From Scatophagus argus (Eukaryota; Chordata; Actinopteri; Scatophagidae), in the NCBI RefSeq assembly GCF_020382885.2, contig NC_058504.1:20967019-21031018 (forward strand): 64,000 nt of DNA, given 5' to 3'. The position numbers and the translations under genes were made by a program. Position 1 is the stretch's first letter. Each line of letters begins with the position of its first letter. Under the pieces are notes generated by a model. That model worked only from the letters and a program-made list of their open reading frames with translations. It made no database searches and was not told the DNA's origin. Below are positions 12,101-25,390 of the stretch, one piece after another.

Positions 12101-15100
12101 GAAAAAAACCCACGCTGCTTCAGTTTGAGAAGTTGGCTCAACACCACCACACCACAGATATCGGTGGGAATGCAACACATACTGTATGTTAACAAGGAAG
12201 GACATCTGTATTGTATATGGCCTGTAGGTATAACCAGCAATATCTTTGCATCTGTCCATCATGTTGTAGCTCCTGATGCATAAATGCTTTCACCTCATCC
12301 AAGTCAGTATGTTGTTTTCCCTCTGAAAAGCCTCAATTCTCAGCAATGTCTCTTCAGGATTCAGATGCTGATGCTAATATGATTTTTCTGTTCTAAAATC
12401 ACAAGAATTTCTTTATCGCTGAATCTGACAACAAAGTATAATTTCATTAGGTTACCTACTGCAGACATATTACACAGCAAGGGTATGCAAAAATACCCGA
12501 ATATGAAGTTCTTCTAATGGCCACTCAATGCCGACTCCTGTTGGTGATCATGTTCCCTTTCACATTAGCTTCATATAACCTGTCGACTGACCTGTTTTTA
12601 GCTGCAAGTCCATCGCCTTTAATTTTTCAGTGAGTTGTGTGTTCAGATGGGACTCTGACTGACTCTCTGACCTCTCTTTGCAGTGAGCAACTTTTGCCCT
12701 CAGGACCGCTGCTGAGCGGTTGTTGTTCATCACATTTTAATAAACTCCACAAATTCTGGTGCTCTGTACTTTTTAGTTGTCCTCTAACCTTGTGTCTAAC
12801 TACTGTGAAGTTTAGTTCAACTTTCAGTCTCTCCTGCACATTTCAACCTCACATCTTAAACATTGATGATTTGTTGTTCTTTTTACAATTATCTACTGAT
12901 ACCAAGTTGTTCAAGTTCAACAGCTCAAACTATCATTTATTAGAACAGCAGCTAACCCTTTAAACGTTGCCTGAATTATTTGGGGGAAATAATAATGTAT
13001 AACATGGTAGAGAGGGTATGTTGTTACTTACAAATTACATATTAACACATCACAACATAGAAATGTGCTAACAGTCATAGACTCACCTTTTCTTAGGTGT
13101 TCTGTGCTCCTGTTGCCGATGATTTGGATGATTTTTTCCTCATCTGTACCAAACTTGCCCTCACCTGCAGCGTACAAGTCCTGTGGTGGCAGATACACAC
13201 TTGTTCATTCACGGTAACACACACAGTAGCCTTGGGTAGACTTATGTGATTTATTTGAACACACACAAAGAACAGCAGTGACAGCACACACCAAGAGCAG
13301 CACTGACAGCACTGATGTAGGATCTTGTCCTGTGCCAAATCAAAACAAAATATTTTTGTTTATCTCAGTCTGTCTTTGTTGGAGTTCACTTACACACCTG
13401 TTGTATATTTCTCATCTCAAAAAAAGATCTAATAATAATATTAATGATAATAATAATAATGATAATAATAATAATAATAATGAATCAATAATCAGAAATG
13501 GTTTATAGGAAATTATATGTTCCACTGTCAGAGTTTTATTTGCTATAATTAATTATTCCCATTGAAGGCTTTTTAGCTTTGCACTTTAACTTCATTGCAC
13601 TTTTGAGAGATGCTATAGACTGCACTTTAATGCTAACAAACAAACAAACAAATTCAAGACATAACTGCAGCTACATGAAGCCACACTCTACAGCAGTTTC
13701 AATGTGTCTCAAGGTTAAAAAAATGTTTTACTGCTTTATGACACAAAAAGAGGTCTTGTATTAATATTTGTGTTTCTATGTCACAATCTGTCCTTAAACT
13801 TTTGGGATATACACATTCATTTTCTGCTGACAATCAGTACTACACTCATCTAATTTTGCACACCAGGCTGCAGCCAGCAGCTGAGCAGCTTAGCTTAGCA
13901 TAAAGACTGGAAGCGAGGGGAAACACATTAGCCTGTTTGAAACATCTTGCTGTATTTATTGTCATGCTCTTGCTTCTTACCTTTGCATCTTTTTCGATCT
14001 TTCCCTCATCCACTCCTTCCTCCCTGCTCCCCTTCAAGGCCGGACAAATGATCAGCCAGACATAAAGACAGACAGGTAGAAAGAAAGAAGAAAAGGAGAA
14101 AACAAAAGTAGGTCAGCGTGGATGGAAACAGTCAAGCTCAGTCCTGCTCAGAGTCTCTCTCAAACCCAGGTAACCCCTAAAGATCACATTATCTGCCTGA
14201 ACCATGAAGATTACATTTCTGTGTGTAAACCAAAACACATTTGAGAAACCAACTGTGGTGTATTGTGCTGTCATCACCTTCCCCTTCTCCATCCCACACC
14301 TAAACCTCTCATGACTTTGTAATGGCATCACCAGAGGCTCTCATTATTGATAAAGGAAACATTAGTCTTTCCAGCAAGCCTCCTTCTCTACCTGCAGAAG
14401 GATCACCAGTAGTTTCTGATAGTGCCCTGAGGTGTCACTGCAGATATCTTTCTCCAGCTTGGCGCTGAACTCTGGAAGAAAGAGGAGAAGAGGGGCAGAA
14501 GATTACTTACACTTCACGCTCACAACAGTCACTAATGGTTGCCATCGACCCTTGTGGGCCGAATCAAATAAACTGGCCTCTTCTTCTTTGGCCCCCAATG
14601 TCTTTGTTGTCACATACTATTTTCCATTGTGGTTTGTTGCAATTTAGAAATGGTATATTGAAGACAGTATTGCAGCGGCACGTTTTAGTGAAAAAGGAAA
14701 AAAAGAGAGTGCTCTGCATCCTCTACTCACTTTATAAAACATTGCAGTAGAAATCTACATGTAATAAAAAAAAAACATTTTAGATTGTGTCAAGCTGTGT
14801 ACAAGCTTGTACTTCAGCTATTTTCTTGACAAATATTTTTTTTAAGCTGAAAGATGGTGGACAAAGAAACCACTCTATTATTTACATATTGATGAAAAAA
14901 AAAGTTTTTATCATTCATATCCATCAACTGGTTTAATCCACAGAGAGATGCACTGGTAGCCATTTTGACCCCTGATGTTGGAAATAAAGATTAACTTTGT
15001 CCTAGACTGAAAAGCGACACTTCTTTCTCTGAAAGTTTCGAGTGTGTTGCACCTTTGACCTCACCCCTGATGTATCTGGCTTTATTTAAAACTGTGTTCA

Positions 15101-18100
15101 GCTGTAGCCATGCTGATATCACAGTGTACACAGTGGACACTCCTGTACCACTGCAGGAAGGTGAGAAGTTAAACCAACAAAAACTGAGTTTCAACTTGTA
15201 CTTTAAACTCTTCACAACATTAAAATATTTATGCAAATGGTTGCATATTTTCATATTTAAAGAAACATCAACCTAACTAAACAACCAGTAAGCATAAACA
15301 TTTTGCTTTTGTTTTTGTCTTTCACAGCTGAATAAGTTACCTTTCTTGTATACTTTGATGATATCTTTAATCTCTTCGCCGGTCCTGGAGGCCAGGATCT
15401 CAATCAGCACATCGTCATCAGTGCCGGCGCCCTGGGAACCAAACATAATATGTGGATGAACTCAGTATGAGACAGCATGGCTTGGTCTGGCAGTGTGTTC
15501 TCACAGCAATCTTATCTTTTGCTATTTTATCCAATTTCATGGTTTGTTAAGATCAATATTAATAATTAAAGGAGACAAAAGCCAGAAATTGTGAAAGAGA
15601 CAGGGCTGACGGACATGAAGAAAATAAGTATAATTTGTCTGCACAATACACTGAAAAGGTGTGAAATTAGAGAATGGATATGTGTACCGGAGAGAATTAG
15701 CTTTGAAGATGAGTCATACTTAAAGACTAATTCTCTTCTCTTCACTGTAATTAACCTTTCATCAAAAAATGTCTTACATATACCAAACAAATGGAGCAGA
15801 TGGTGTGATGGGATTGCCAAAGCCAAATCCTAAATGCTTTACCTTCACTTAGACTTAACATTTCATTCATGCTGGTAATGCAAATGTAAATGTGATTAAA
15901 CAATACTTAGAACAGAAGTGCTCAGATGTTAAACCACTACTTTGGTGTGCCATCTTGGTGTTAGAGATAGATATGATGAGAAGTCTAATGCTCCACTACC
16001 TCCCAGGTTCTACAATCTGCACTTAGAACAAAAAACACAATGAATGATGATGAAATAATAAGATCCAAATGCAATTTTAGAGAAGCTCGAATGAGAACCA
16101 ACCTTAACGACTGACCTAAAATAGTTTTGAAACATATGCAGAGACAGAAAACATTAAACAACTTATAAAAATAACACTATAAAGATGATTTTCATTATGG
16201 AGCAAAAGCACTGTATTGAGTACTTGGGTCACAATGTCACAGTTTCTCTTGTTAATTTTCAACCCAACAATTGAATACACAGTTATTTTTCAAGAAGCAT
16301 GAAATACACTTCAGTACATTGCTGTATGTCATTAATTTATGTTATGACTCACTCTTGTTTAGCCAAAAAACACATTTATACTGTTTCTAAGATCCAACCT
16401 AGAGCAACAACAGCTATTGCCAATTTTCATTAATATGCATCAATAGGAAAAAAAAACAAAAACTTCCAAACAAAATCTTCTCTGATGAACTAGTACAATT
16501 AATCTTTTGCTCATCAAATGAATTTCTGAAGGTTTGCGTCCTTTCCATTTGTTGTCAGTTTTCAACAGTGAGAATAGTCTCTCTCCAAAATAATGACTTA
16601 AAACAAGGTACTGTGCAGAGCCACAGGGTCGGATGATAATTGGGTTATATTTTCTATTAAGATCACATCTACGAAGAGTTATGTGGGAATTCGTGGTGTG
16701 TTATAATGCACACATACTTCTCTGATGCACTATATCAACAGCCATAAAATGTTATAGAAGTGACTTAGAATGAATTTTAAGTTTAAGTGTCTTTTGAATG
16801 CTCATGATCACAGGTGGAACTGATAATAATGTCTGAGTTACAATTTTGTCATTGTGCATGCTGGCTTATTACATGGATTAAATAGAAGAAACGCTTCACT
16901 GTTTTAAGTGCATACACGTGTTTTTCCTGCTATGTTATGTTCAGAATCAGAATTCCTTTATTTATCCCTGAAGGGAAATTCTTGAAACTTAAGTTGAAGT
17001 CAGTGCCCTAAGAAATGCCTGATACCAGACTAAGTTGTCAGCTCTTTACACAGAATCAGTCAACCCAGTGGAATGGCTCTCACTGTTCAGCTGAAAGTTT
17101 CAGCATCAAATGTTGGAGGAGCATGTGTGCACAAATAGCACATAGTGGATACTGTACTGTTTGAGGGTTTCAGCACATTTGAACATAAAAGCCTTGCAAT
17201 CTGTGGGAGCATCTGAGGAAAATTACTGAGGTAAAAATCAGTTACCTTGAGAGCCTTGTGCAGTTGGGAAGCATCATATAAGATAGGTGGAGTCATCAAG
17301 GCCACAATCAGACTCTCGAACAGCCCACCAAGCTCCGATTTCAATGCACTGACCAAGTCCTGACAGAGGGAAACAAAAACAGTAGTAACTGTGTTTGGAC
17401 AGAACTTAACTTTTCATCATTTACATGCTCTAACAAGAAACAGAACAAATTAGCTATTTGGTGATTTCAACTCAACTCACAGCCTTTCATATCCATACAG
17501 TCTCTAAATGCATGAAACCTATTGGATACCTACAGAGTCACAACATCATCACAGCATATTGACAGGAGAAGTCGACGCTTTAGTGTCCACAGATGTAGAA
17601 ATACAGATTATCCTGATATCATTACAAATAGAAAGATGATTAAAAAGAGAATTTTCATGTCTCTCATGTCAAAGAGATGAGGGCACAAGTACCTGCACTG
17701 AGTATTTACTTAAAATGGGTAGTCAAACAGCACATATTACATACAGACAGGTGTAAGTGTAAATCACTTGTGAGAGGACAAAGCATTAATGATCTTAAAT
17801 GAATCATTCTTAACAGCCTTAGTCTGAACCAGATTACAGTAACCTCCATATGTGTTATAAAGGAAAGTACAAATACAACTTGAATCAATATATTTATTAA
17901 ACTACTAAGGAACAGGGGTGAGTTAGTACCACTAAGCATCTATACACATACACACAACTAGAATGGATAAATACGTGAATGAAAGGGTGAATTAATAAAC
18001 AAATTGTTGCCAATATAATCAATGAATTAATGAATTAATGTATCAAAAGTGAGTGGAAAAACCTAACAAAGTAAAAACAGCCAAAAAACTTTTTTATGAT

Positions 18101-21100
18101 GAGCTCCGCATCAACCCGCAAACAGAACATGAGGAAGATGGTTAATTCCTATTTTTTCTGTGGGGGTGGAGTTCGATAATGAGGCTGACAGTGCAGACTA
18201 TGGTGAAGCAGACTCTGAGATCCTAAATTTCCAGAATGACAGCTAGATGATGACCAGTGTAAAGGTTTAGTGCAGCAGCAGGTTCAGTGTTTCCCAGAGG
18301 ATGAATCCAGGCTCATCTTGGCAGGCACACAGTGCGTCTGGATGCTGGAGCTCAAAAAAATCTTAAAAGTTAACAAAAAAATGTGAGCTTTTCATTTGGC
18401 AAAGCATATGCTTGGCTTGTAGCATTTTAGTATCTATGTAATCTTGTAACAATTCATTAAGAACCTTCGGTAAAACAAAAGTGAGAGTGCACCAGAGAAT
18501 ATAGTTAAGACAGTCCTAAAGAGGGCCCTAAAGAGGACCAGAGCAAGCTGTAAAGTTGTGTGGTCTGCAAAACGTGTTTTGGAAGAAACAGGATTCTTGG
18601 TGCTCTTAGGAGGAACTGACTAGAGACCAGGCAGCTCTGCAGCCGGCTTCTATTGGGACCACTGTTCCTCTTCTTCCTCTTCCTACTATGAAATATGGCT
18701 TCTCGTGAATGAGAATAGAGCAAACTTTGTGCAAAGTTCCCCAATTTGTATTGTGGGCTAATAAAGTTTTTCAAAATAGGTCTGAGGTCCTTCAAGGACG
18801 TTCCAGAAGATCTCCAGCAAAAAGAGGAAATTTTATTTTCACTATAATTCCATCCATAAGTAACATAAGGACGCCGGGTGCTGCTCAAGGTTTCTTCCTG
18901 TTAAAGGGAGTTTTTCCTTGCCACTGTCTGCTTGCTCAGCGGTTCAGGCTCTGGGTTTCTGTAAAGCACCTAGAGACAATTTTGAGTATATAAGGTGCTA
19001 TATAAATAAAATTGAATTGAACTGAATTAAACTGACACAGTATATGACTATAATGGTCATGAGTTTCATCGTCTTTTTGTAATAAAATATCTGAAAGCAA
19101 AATCCTAATCAGATGTGGGCCCATGGGTCTGATTTGTGTCATTTTACGAGTCTTTGATGTGAAAAAGTTTAGGAAGCACTGTGCTAATAGGTGGTGGTGA
19201 TGGTGACACTACAGCAACCGTCTAATGTTTAAAACTTTCATTACACACAAATTCATAACAGACTGGCAGTATGTGCTACAACTTTCACCAAAAGGTAAGC
19301 CCAATTTTCTGTAACCTGCACAGGAAGCAATTTACCCTGCTTCAATCCACAGATGGTCATAAAATAACTTGATACTGTGATGTAACAGTAAGAGCGGGAC
19401 AGCATAAAATGAACCGGGTTTAACTAACTGAACTGTACTCTGTGGAGACCTCAGGAAATTGGTCCTCCTGCCTCTTCTCTGATTAAATTTTTCCCCATAT
19501 AACCGTCAGCTGGCTCTTTGATTTTTAATGACAGGACGACTGGATGCTCAGATGGCTGAATGCCTTGTGTAACCTCATTGTAGCTGCATTCTGTGCTAAA
19601 TATGACTATTATTATTAGTCTATTATTTAACTTTTAATATGCAATAGTGTATACATAGCGTTTCATTGCTGTAGCTGTAGTAGTTTCACTACATACTTTA
19701 CATACAGATATTTAAAGTCTAGCAGTTCCCAACCTGTGGGCCAAACACAAGATTTCTTACTGTCAACAGATTTCAGGATAACAGCGAAACCAACAGTGAA
19801 TCAAACCTACTGATTTGACCAGACCTCTTTAAAGGCTAGAAACTCCTAAAGTTATCTAGTAAGTCAAAACTTTCCACATTCTGAACAGTAGAAATTAGGT
19901 TTTTCTTTTATATCTTGTTAAGAATCTTAGAGATAACTCTAAAATTCCCAAACCAAGCACAATTCGCTGAAGAATGTTAGCTCTAAAGTGTGCAATGTTT
20001 TAGATTTTCTTTTTTTAAAAAAAATGAAACCCTATATTTAATTACAGACTGTGCATCAACTAGGCAATGTTAGCTAGTGTGGAGGATACATGACCTGTTA
20101 ACCATCCATCATTTTGACTGCAGACTGTCACCAGCTCTCTGTTTTGCTCTCAGTGGCTCACCTTTCCGTAGGCCTTTTTGTATGCTGCCTTAATTTGTTG
20201 GCGCTGATCGTTGCTGCGGGCTGCCAGAAGCATGAGGATCGCGTCTTCATCCGTACCTGCACCAGAAGTAAAATGAGCCTTAGATAACAATCACAGTGAG
20301 CTTCACATAGACACTGACTGTGAATAAAGACCAAAATCAGCTTTATATTTCAAAGTCTTTCTTCATTATCTATAAAGATCTTATCAAGCATTACTCTGTC
20401 TGGACCCATCATCTAGCAGAAGCATCCTTAGCAAGACCTGATTGAGAATAACTGACAGAATAAAGGATGAAACAAAGAATAAGCCCCTTAAAGCAGGAGA
20501 TCAGCATTCAAATGGATAACAATCAATAGCTTCTGGAAGTCAGCGCCACCTCAGAGAAAACGGCTCAGACAGACAAACATGCTGAAGAGTGCCACATGAT
20601 ATTTCCTCTGAGGGATCAAAACGTTAAATTAGCTCAAGGCAGTTATGGCACTAAGTCCTGCTGATCTGCATGACAGCTCTGACTATAAACAGATGTCACA
20701 GATGGGACATTGTTCTTCTCTATTTTATTTATTTATTTAATTTTCGATTTCCTAAATCCTCTTTTTGTGGGAGTGCTACACTGTCAGGGAACAAGCATCA
20801 GAGATTAAAAGGAAAAAAGGTGCTGGTGGTCAGTAAGATTATACTGAGCAGGAGAAGCGTTGGTGTTAACTGACACACCATGCCTGTATTACACCTGTTA
20901 TTTGACAATCATCAGGCCCCATTGATTTCACTAATGACTGCGGAGGGACCTTTCGATTTTTTCATTTTTTGCAGTTTCCCACTTTGTATTTCTGCAGCGA
21001 AAGCGGAAAATGGGGTCAAAGATCAGGCTATTAAAAAGTAATTCAAATTAAACTGAGCAAGACATAAATTATGTGACACAAGATCCTTATATTGTAAAGG

Positions 21101-24100
21101 TCTTATTATACTTTCCTCATAAATGCCCAGTAGGTTAAGAGATTTCTCACATTTGTTTTATGGGTTTATCCTTAGTTAAGTATGTACACTTAAATGGAGC
21201 ATGTTGATCATTTTAAAGCCTTAAACAACAAGTTCACAGCGTTGTCTTAAAACACTAACCAGTTTGAACAACAACAAAAGCTAGACTCACTGAAATAAGT
21301 GAGGAGGCTGTGCATTTTTGACACAGTTCTAAACATGGCCTTAGACAACTTGATATAATGGTTGTTTTATATGAAAATACTGTATATTGACTGTATACTG
21401 TGTGCTACATTAGGCCTATAATAGAATTGGAGATACAAACCTGCAAATAAATATTTTATATAACATATTTGTATTTTCTATATTTAGAGGAAAAAAATTG
21501 CCATACATTTTCACTTCCCCAGCATGCACTGCCTGTATGATCACTTTATCAGTCAGTCTGTAAAAATTTCAAACTCTGAGAACAATTTCACGTGGTTTAG
21601 CAACCCACTCTTGGCTCCTGCTGTCATATTATAGAACTGACCGTCTCCATGCTCTGTGGTACAATAGGAGCACATTACTGTGATTCTGTACAAATGACTT
21701 AATACTGTGAAATGTACTCAGTTTTAACTCAAGTTTCTTTCCTAATTAGTAGAAGAACATATTGGGAAAGAAAAAAAGAATTTATATCTCTCATGCACAC
21801 TAATTGTTAAGAATGCCAAGAACAGCTGTGCCATTACCGTGTTTTCATGTTATCTTTGTTTTAATGAGTAGCCAAAAGTAAAAGTAAATGGACAAAGTAT
21901 ACAGACTGAGCGTATTACCTCTCTCACACCCCACCCCTTCTGCCTCTCTCCCTTGCTCTCCTGCTCGCTCTCTCTCTCTCTCTCTCCCTCAACCCAACCG
22001 GTCAAGGCAGATGGCCGCCCATCTTGAGCCGGGGTCTGCTCCGAGGTTTCTGCCTTCTAAAAGGCAGTTTTTCCTCGCCACTGTCGCCAAGTGCTTGCTC
22101 AAGGGGGAATGTTGGGCTCTCTGTATTACAATTTAATTAAAGAGTTTGGTCTAGACCTGCTCAAACTGGAAAGTGTCATGAGATAAATTTTGTTGTGAAT
22201 TGGCGCTATATAAATAAACTGAATTGAATTGAATTGAATTACAGTGGCATAACGTTCTGAGTGTGAGTGGAAAACTGCAGTTGTATATGGCATTCCTCTT
22301 GAGAAAACTGACCGATCCCTTTCATGGCTTTATGAAGGATCTCAGCATCATGTTTGGCGTTGAAGTTGACAAAAGGTCTAACGCTGCCTCTGTACGCCTG
22401 TGGGAGGAAAGCATCACAAATGTTACACACATTTAAAGCACTTTACAGTATATTTTCACTGGGTTTAAAGAGCTGTGTGCTTGCAAGGATGCATGTGTTT
22501 TATTTCAAGTATCCTTTAGTTTTTATGCTATTGAAGATACATACAAACATATGATGATTTTGGACATTAATAGAATATCATAGTTGGTCATTACCTTCAC
22601 CTATACAGCTATGTGAAACTAACAACACAAACCATCGTATTGTATTTTGTTCAGATTAGTGTGAGATGATGAATTTAAACTGGTTTGTTTCATTTGAGAG
22701 GTTTAGTGCTCCTTGCTGCAAATTGCTGTTGTAGTTGATCTGTCCTCTGTATAATATAAAGTACGAGTAGATTTAGAGTCAGAAATGGAATATAATATTC
22801 ATAGTTATGTTTTCATTAGTTTATAATCCCTAAACAATAAAGAGCACTGTTGAGAGTCTTTCATATATACAGAGGGAGCAGGTCCTCTTCCAGTGTCTGT
22901 AGCACTGCCATGTTTCTACAGCAGCCTAGAAAGGACAAACCAAACGCTGGCTCAAGAGGAGGCATTTTAGGCAGAGTGAAGTGAGTGGTTTACAGTTATT
23001 TGAAATCTACAATCTCACCGCTAGATGCCACCAAATCCTACACACTGCACTTAATACCGCTGCTGTTGGCTGCTGCTTTGTATTACGCAGGTAATTTAAA
23101 TGTGCTGTGTTTCACTTGTTATCCTGGGATAATGTCATTTGAAGAAAAAGCAATAAAATGTATGCCTCAGCTGCAGCTTTGTTTCAAACTCTAGCACAGG
23201 TGGGAGAAGTGAAAGAATATTGTCTCCCCCTCGTCCTCCTCAGTAAAGATTTCTGTTTATTATTTTCACTCACAGAAGCTATTTTCTGAAACCTCGTCTT
23301 GCAACATGAGGATGTGTCACACTACTAGGTCAGAGTCACAGCCTTGTCCTTGTCTGTATGAATCATAAAATAGAAATTTGGTAAGGATATCCAAGGTTTC
23401 CAAAGGACTGACTTTGGTGATCCTCTGATGTTCATCTAGCTGAAACATCAGGAAGATTTCACTCAACAACCATATGCCTGCCAAACTAATGGCATCCTCA
23501 TCAGCTTCAGCTGTACTTTGAGTTTAGTACTAATTAGACACTGCTGACATGCTAAACTAAGATAGTGAACATGGTTTAACTGTAAACATCGGCATTTTAG
23601 TATTGTTGTGAAAATGGTAGCCTGCTGGCTAATTTCAACATCTCAGTATTTCTCTTATTATTCCTAAAATGTCTATTCTGCATTATTTCCCTGTTTTCTT
23701 GACTCATACAGCAGTCTTGAATCAACAATTGCATAGGCGTAGATTGGATAGATAGATAGCAGGTTTTTAGTTATGGATAAATCATGGTTGTTGCTAAATC
23801 TCAAAGAATGGCTTTTCAGAAAAATGCACATGAATCCTTTTCAGGGGCATCAGGAAGGATTGTTTCCCAGCTGTTCTTTGAGGGAATCGTAACCTGGTAT
23901 GGATACAACAGACACACGTACTTGTAGTTTCTATGCACATAGTAAACACTACGGTACAAATTAGACTATCGTCATCAACTGAAACAGAGTTGTTATATCA
24001 TTTTGCTTTTTAAATCAACTCATTGTCATTGGACATTCTGAGGTCTCCCAACAAGCTCAAAAGGATAAAATCATATCAAGGATGTCAAATAAAGCTGCTC

Positions 24101-24513
24101 CATTTTACTTTTGTGTCACTGTAAGTATACTGCACGGCAAGTTGTGCTAATGTTTTACTGATGACTGCATCTTCTAAGTGAGCTGGGAATTGTCTAGAAG
24201 TCAGGGTAGCTGCATACATAAAGTCAACACAAAAAAGCATTGAGGGTTGCATGCAAATCTGGGGCTGGTGCTATCAGTTATTTGTGATGTGTATTGTTTA
24301 GGGCTGATCATGCAGAGGCACTGACCTTTCAAGAGTCAAGACACACTTCATCACACAAACATATAGGTTAGTTCTGGTGCTGTGGCTAAACCACTCTTGA
24401 TTCCAGCTCTTTCGTGAAAAAACAAAATTGTTTCTTGCGACGATAGAATTTCCCGTACTGTGAGGATATTTTATTTAACAGAAAATAAGAAAAAGAAAAG
24501 AAACACTTACCAT
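9109..24513 (-). CDS. anxa5: Annexin A5
   Basis: Calcium-dependent phosphatidylserine-binding protein of the inner membrane face. Coding exons in transcript order: 24513-24511 (ATG only), 22397-22313, 20256-20162, 17359-17246, 15431-15341, 14471-14392, 14031-13981, 13180-13087, 11885-11790, 11571-11513, 10753-10631, 9168-9109. All junctions are GT-AG, phases close, and the product is 316 residues (human ANXA5: 320). Four annexin repeats are visible, with calcium loops [24 protein letters not shown] and RRAGTDDS. In the fourth loop the usual first glycine is arginine. The C-terminus LLYLCGGND is typical. The start codon is the last three bases of its exon. That exon may begin at 24535 after an acceptor, so an upstream leader exon probably exists but was not located. 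The gap to repeat III is two residues shorter than in human. Another short annexin (A3 or A4) is less likely by similarity and by linkage to smim43 and ccna2. Confidence 0.93.
13431..13482. repeat. (AAT)n-type microsatellite
   Basis: Imperfect AAT/GATAAT trinucleotide run in an anxa5 intron. Confidence 0.9.
13870..13940. mobile_element. Fragment of a teleost MITE (TTAGCTTAGCATAAAGACTGG family)
   Basis: GCTTAGCTTAGCATAAAGAC followed by TGGAAGCGAGGGGAAACA is the conserved core of a non-autonomous repeat abundant in fish genomes. It lies 41 bases past the donor of anxa5 exon 7. A further piece (ACAGCTAGCCTGGCTCTGTCC) is at 11187-11208. Family identity is from memory. Confidence 0.5.
16941..16984. 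repeat. Short retroelement-tail fragment
   Basis: The piece with CAGAATCAGAATTCC, TTTATT and ATCCCTGAAGGGAAATT resembles the tail of a common fish LINE or SINE. Only about 44 bases are recognisable, in an anxa5 intron. Confidence 0.4.
18850..19035 (+). mobile_element. 3' tail of a LINE/SINE ending in ATTGA repeats
   Basis: GGTTTCTTCCTGTTAAAGGG, TTTTTCCTTGCCACTGTC and TGCTATATAAATAAAATTGA form a tail shared by many fish retroelements (L2-clade, Maui-like, as I recall). It is 5'-truncated, as usual for target-primed insertion. It lies in an anxa5 intron, inserted antisense to the gene. Confidence 0.6.
21966..22242 (+). mobile_element. Second ATTGA-tailed retroelement fragment
   Basis: Begins with a CT microsatellite (21966-21990) and continues with TTTTTCCTCGCCACTGTCGC, AGTGCTTGCTCAAGGGG, TGGCGCTATATAAATAAACT and four ATTGA units. 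Same family as 18850-19035. It ends only about 70 bases beyond the 3' side of anxa5 exon 2 (exon end 22313), inside the following intron. Confidence 0.65.
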
Positions 24514-25049
24514 TCTACTTACTGATGGAAGACACCTGACAAAAGGCAGAACAGATAACAAAGTTCTGATTAAAATAGGTGTAGAGTTCATATGTCATTG
24601 TCCAAAAAAAAATGTAATTGTTCAACAAGTGCATCAGTACAAGCAGAACAGGTGTGCTCTTACCGGCAGGCTTGTTCCTTCTCACAGGTGATCTGTGTCT
24701 CAGGTTCTTTGTGTTCTGTGCAGGCTGCAGAGTCACGGGGGAAAGCTGACAAGATGTCTTTGTCATCCACATGCGGTGTTGTTTTTCACTCACTGAAAGA
24801 CAACACCGTCAAGTCAAGCAGGAGATCATGGCCTCATGCATTCAGCTGCTTTGTGTGACTTTCACAAAAGTGACAAGGTCACAAGGCTTTTGCTATATTT
24901 TCAAGAAGTTTTTATACTTTCCTGCAATGTTTCTTAAATTACAATTAATGGGACAGTTGTTCCTGAGGTTAACAGGGACATTTTTAAGTTTTTGTTTAGG
25001 TTTAGTGTATACATTCACCTCCTAAAATGAGCATATTGAATACTTCTTC

Positions 25050-25390
25050 CAACACTTTACTACACTACAACAATACAAAATACTGTATTGCAAGTACTCG
25101 ATGCAGAACTCTCTGAGAGTTATGATATTAAATGTTATATTACTGTGTTATAATTACTGATACATTCATATGGAATTATTATTATACTCTTTTGGAGATG
25201 ATTGTATATATTTCATATACTGTTGGGTAGTTTGATCTAAAGGAATAAATAAGCATATATAAATTAGTAACACAATATTTGTGTGTAAAATCCTAATTTG
25301 TGAAGTAGCTATAATTGTTAAATAAATGTATTTGGAGTAAACGTGCAACATTCTTCTCTAAATAAATGTAAATGTACTTAGTTACTTTCA
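25050..25390. mobile_element. Degenerate copy of an AAGTAAAAGTAC-type fish MITE
   Basis: Contains TACTGTTGGGTAGTTTGATC, GTGTAAAATCCTAA, TGTATTTGGAGTAAA and AATGTACTTAGTTAC in the order of a very common teleost non-autonomous hAT-like repeat; related pieces lie at 61250-61703 and 62425-62515. Ends are not clear. Identification is from memory. Confidence 0.45.

Noticed and set aside
18505-18888. 127-codon minus-strand open frame
   Set aside because: Antisense to the ATTGA-tailed retroelement region inside an anxa5 intron; no protein similarity.
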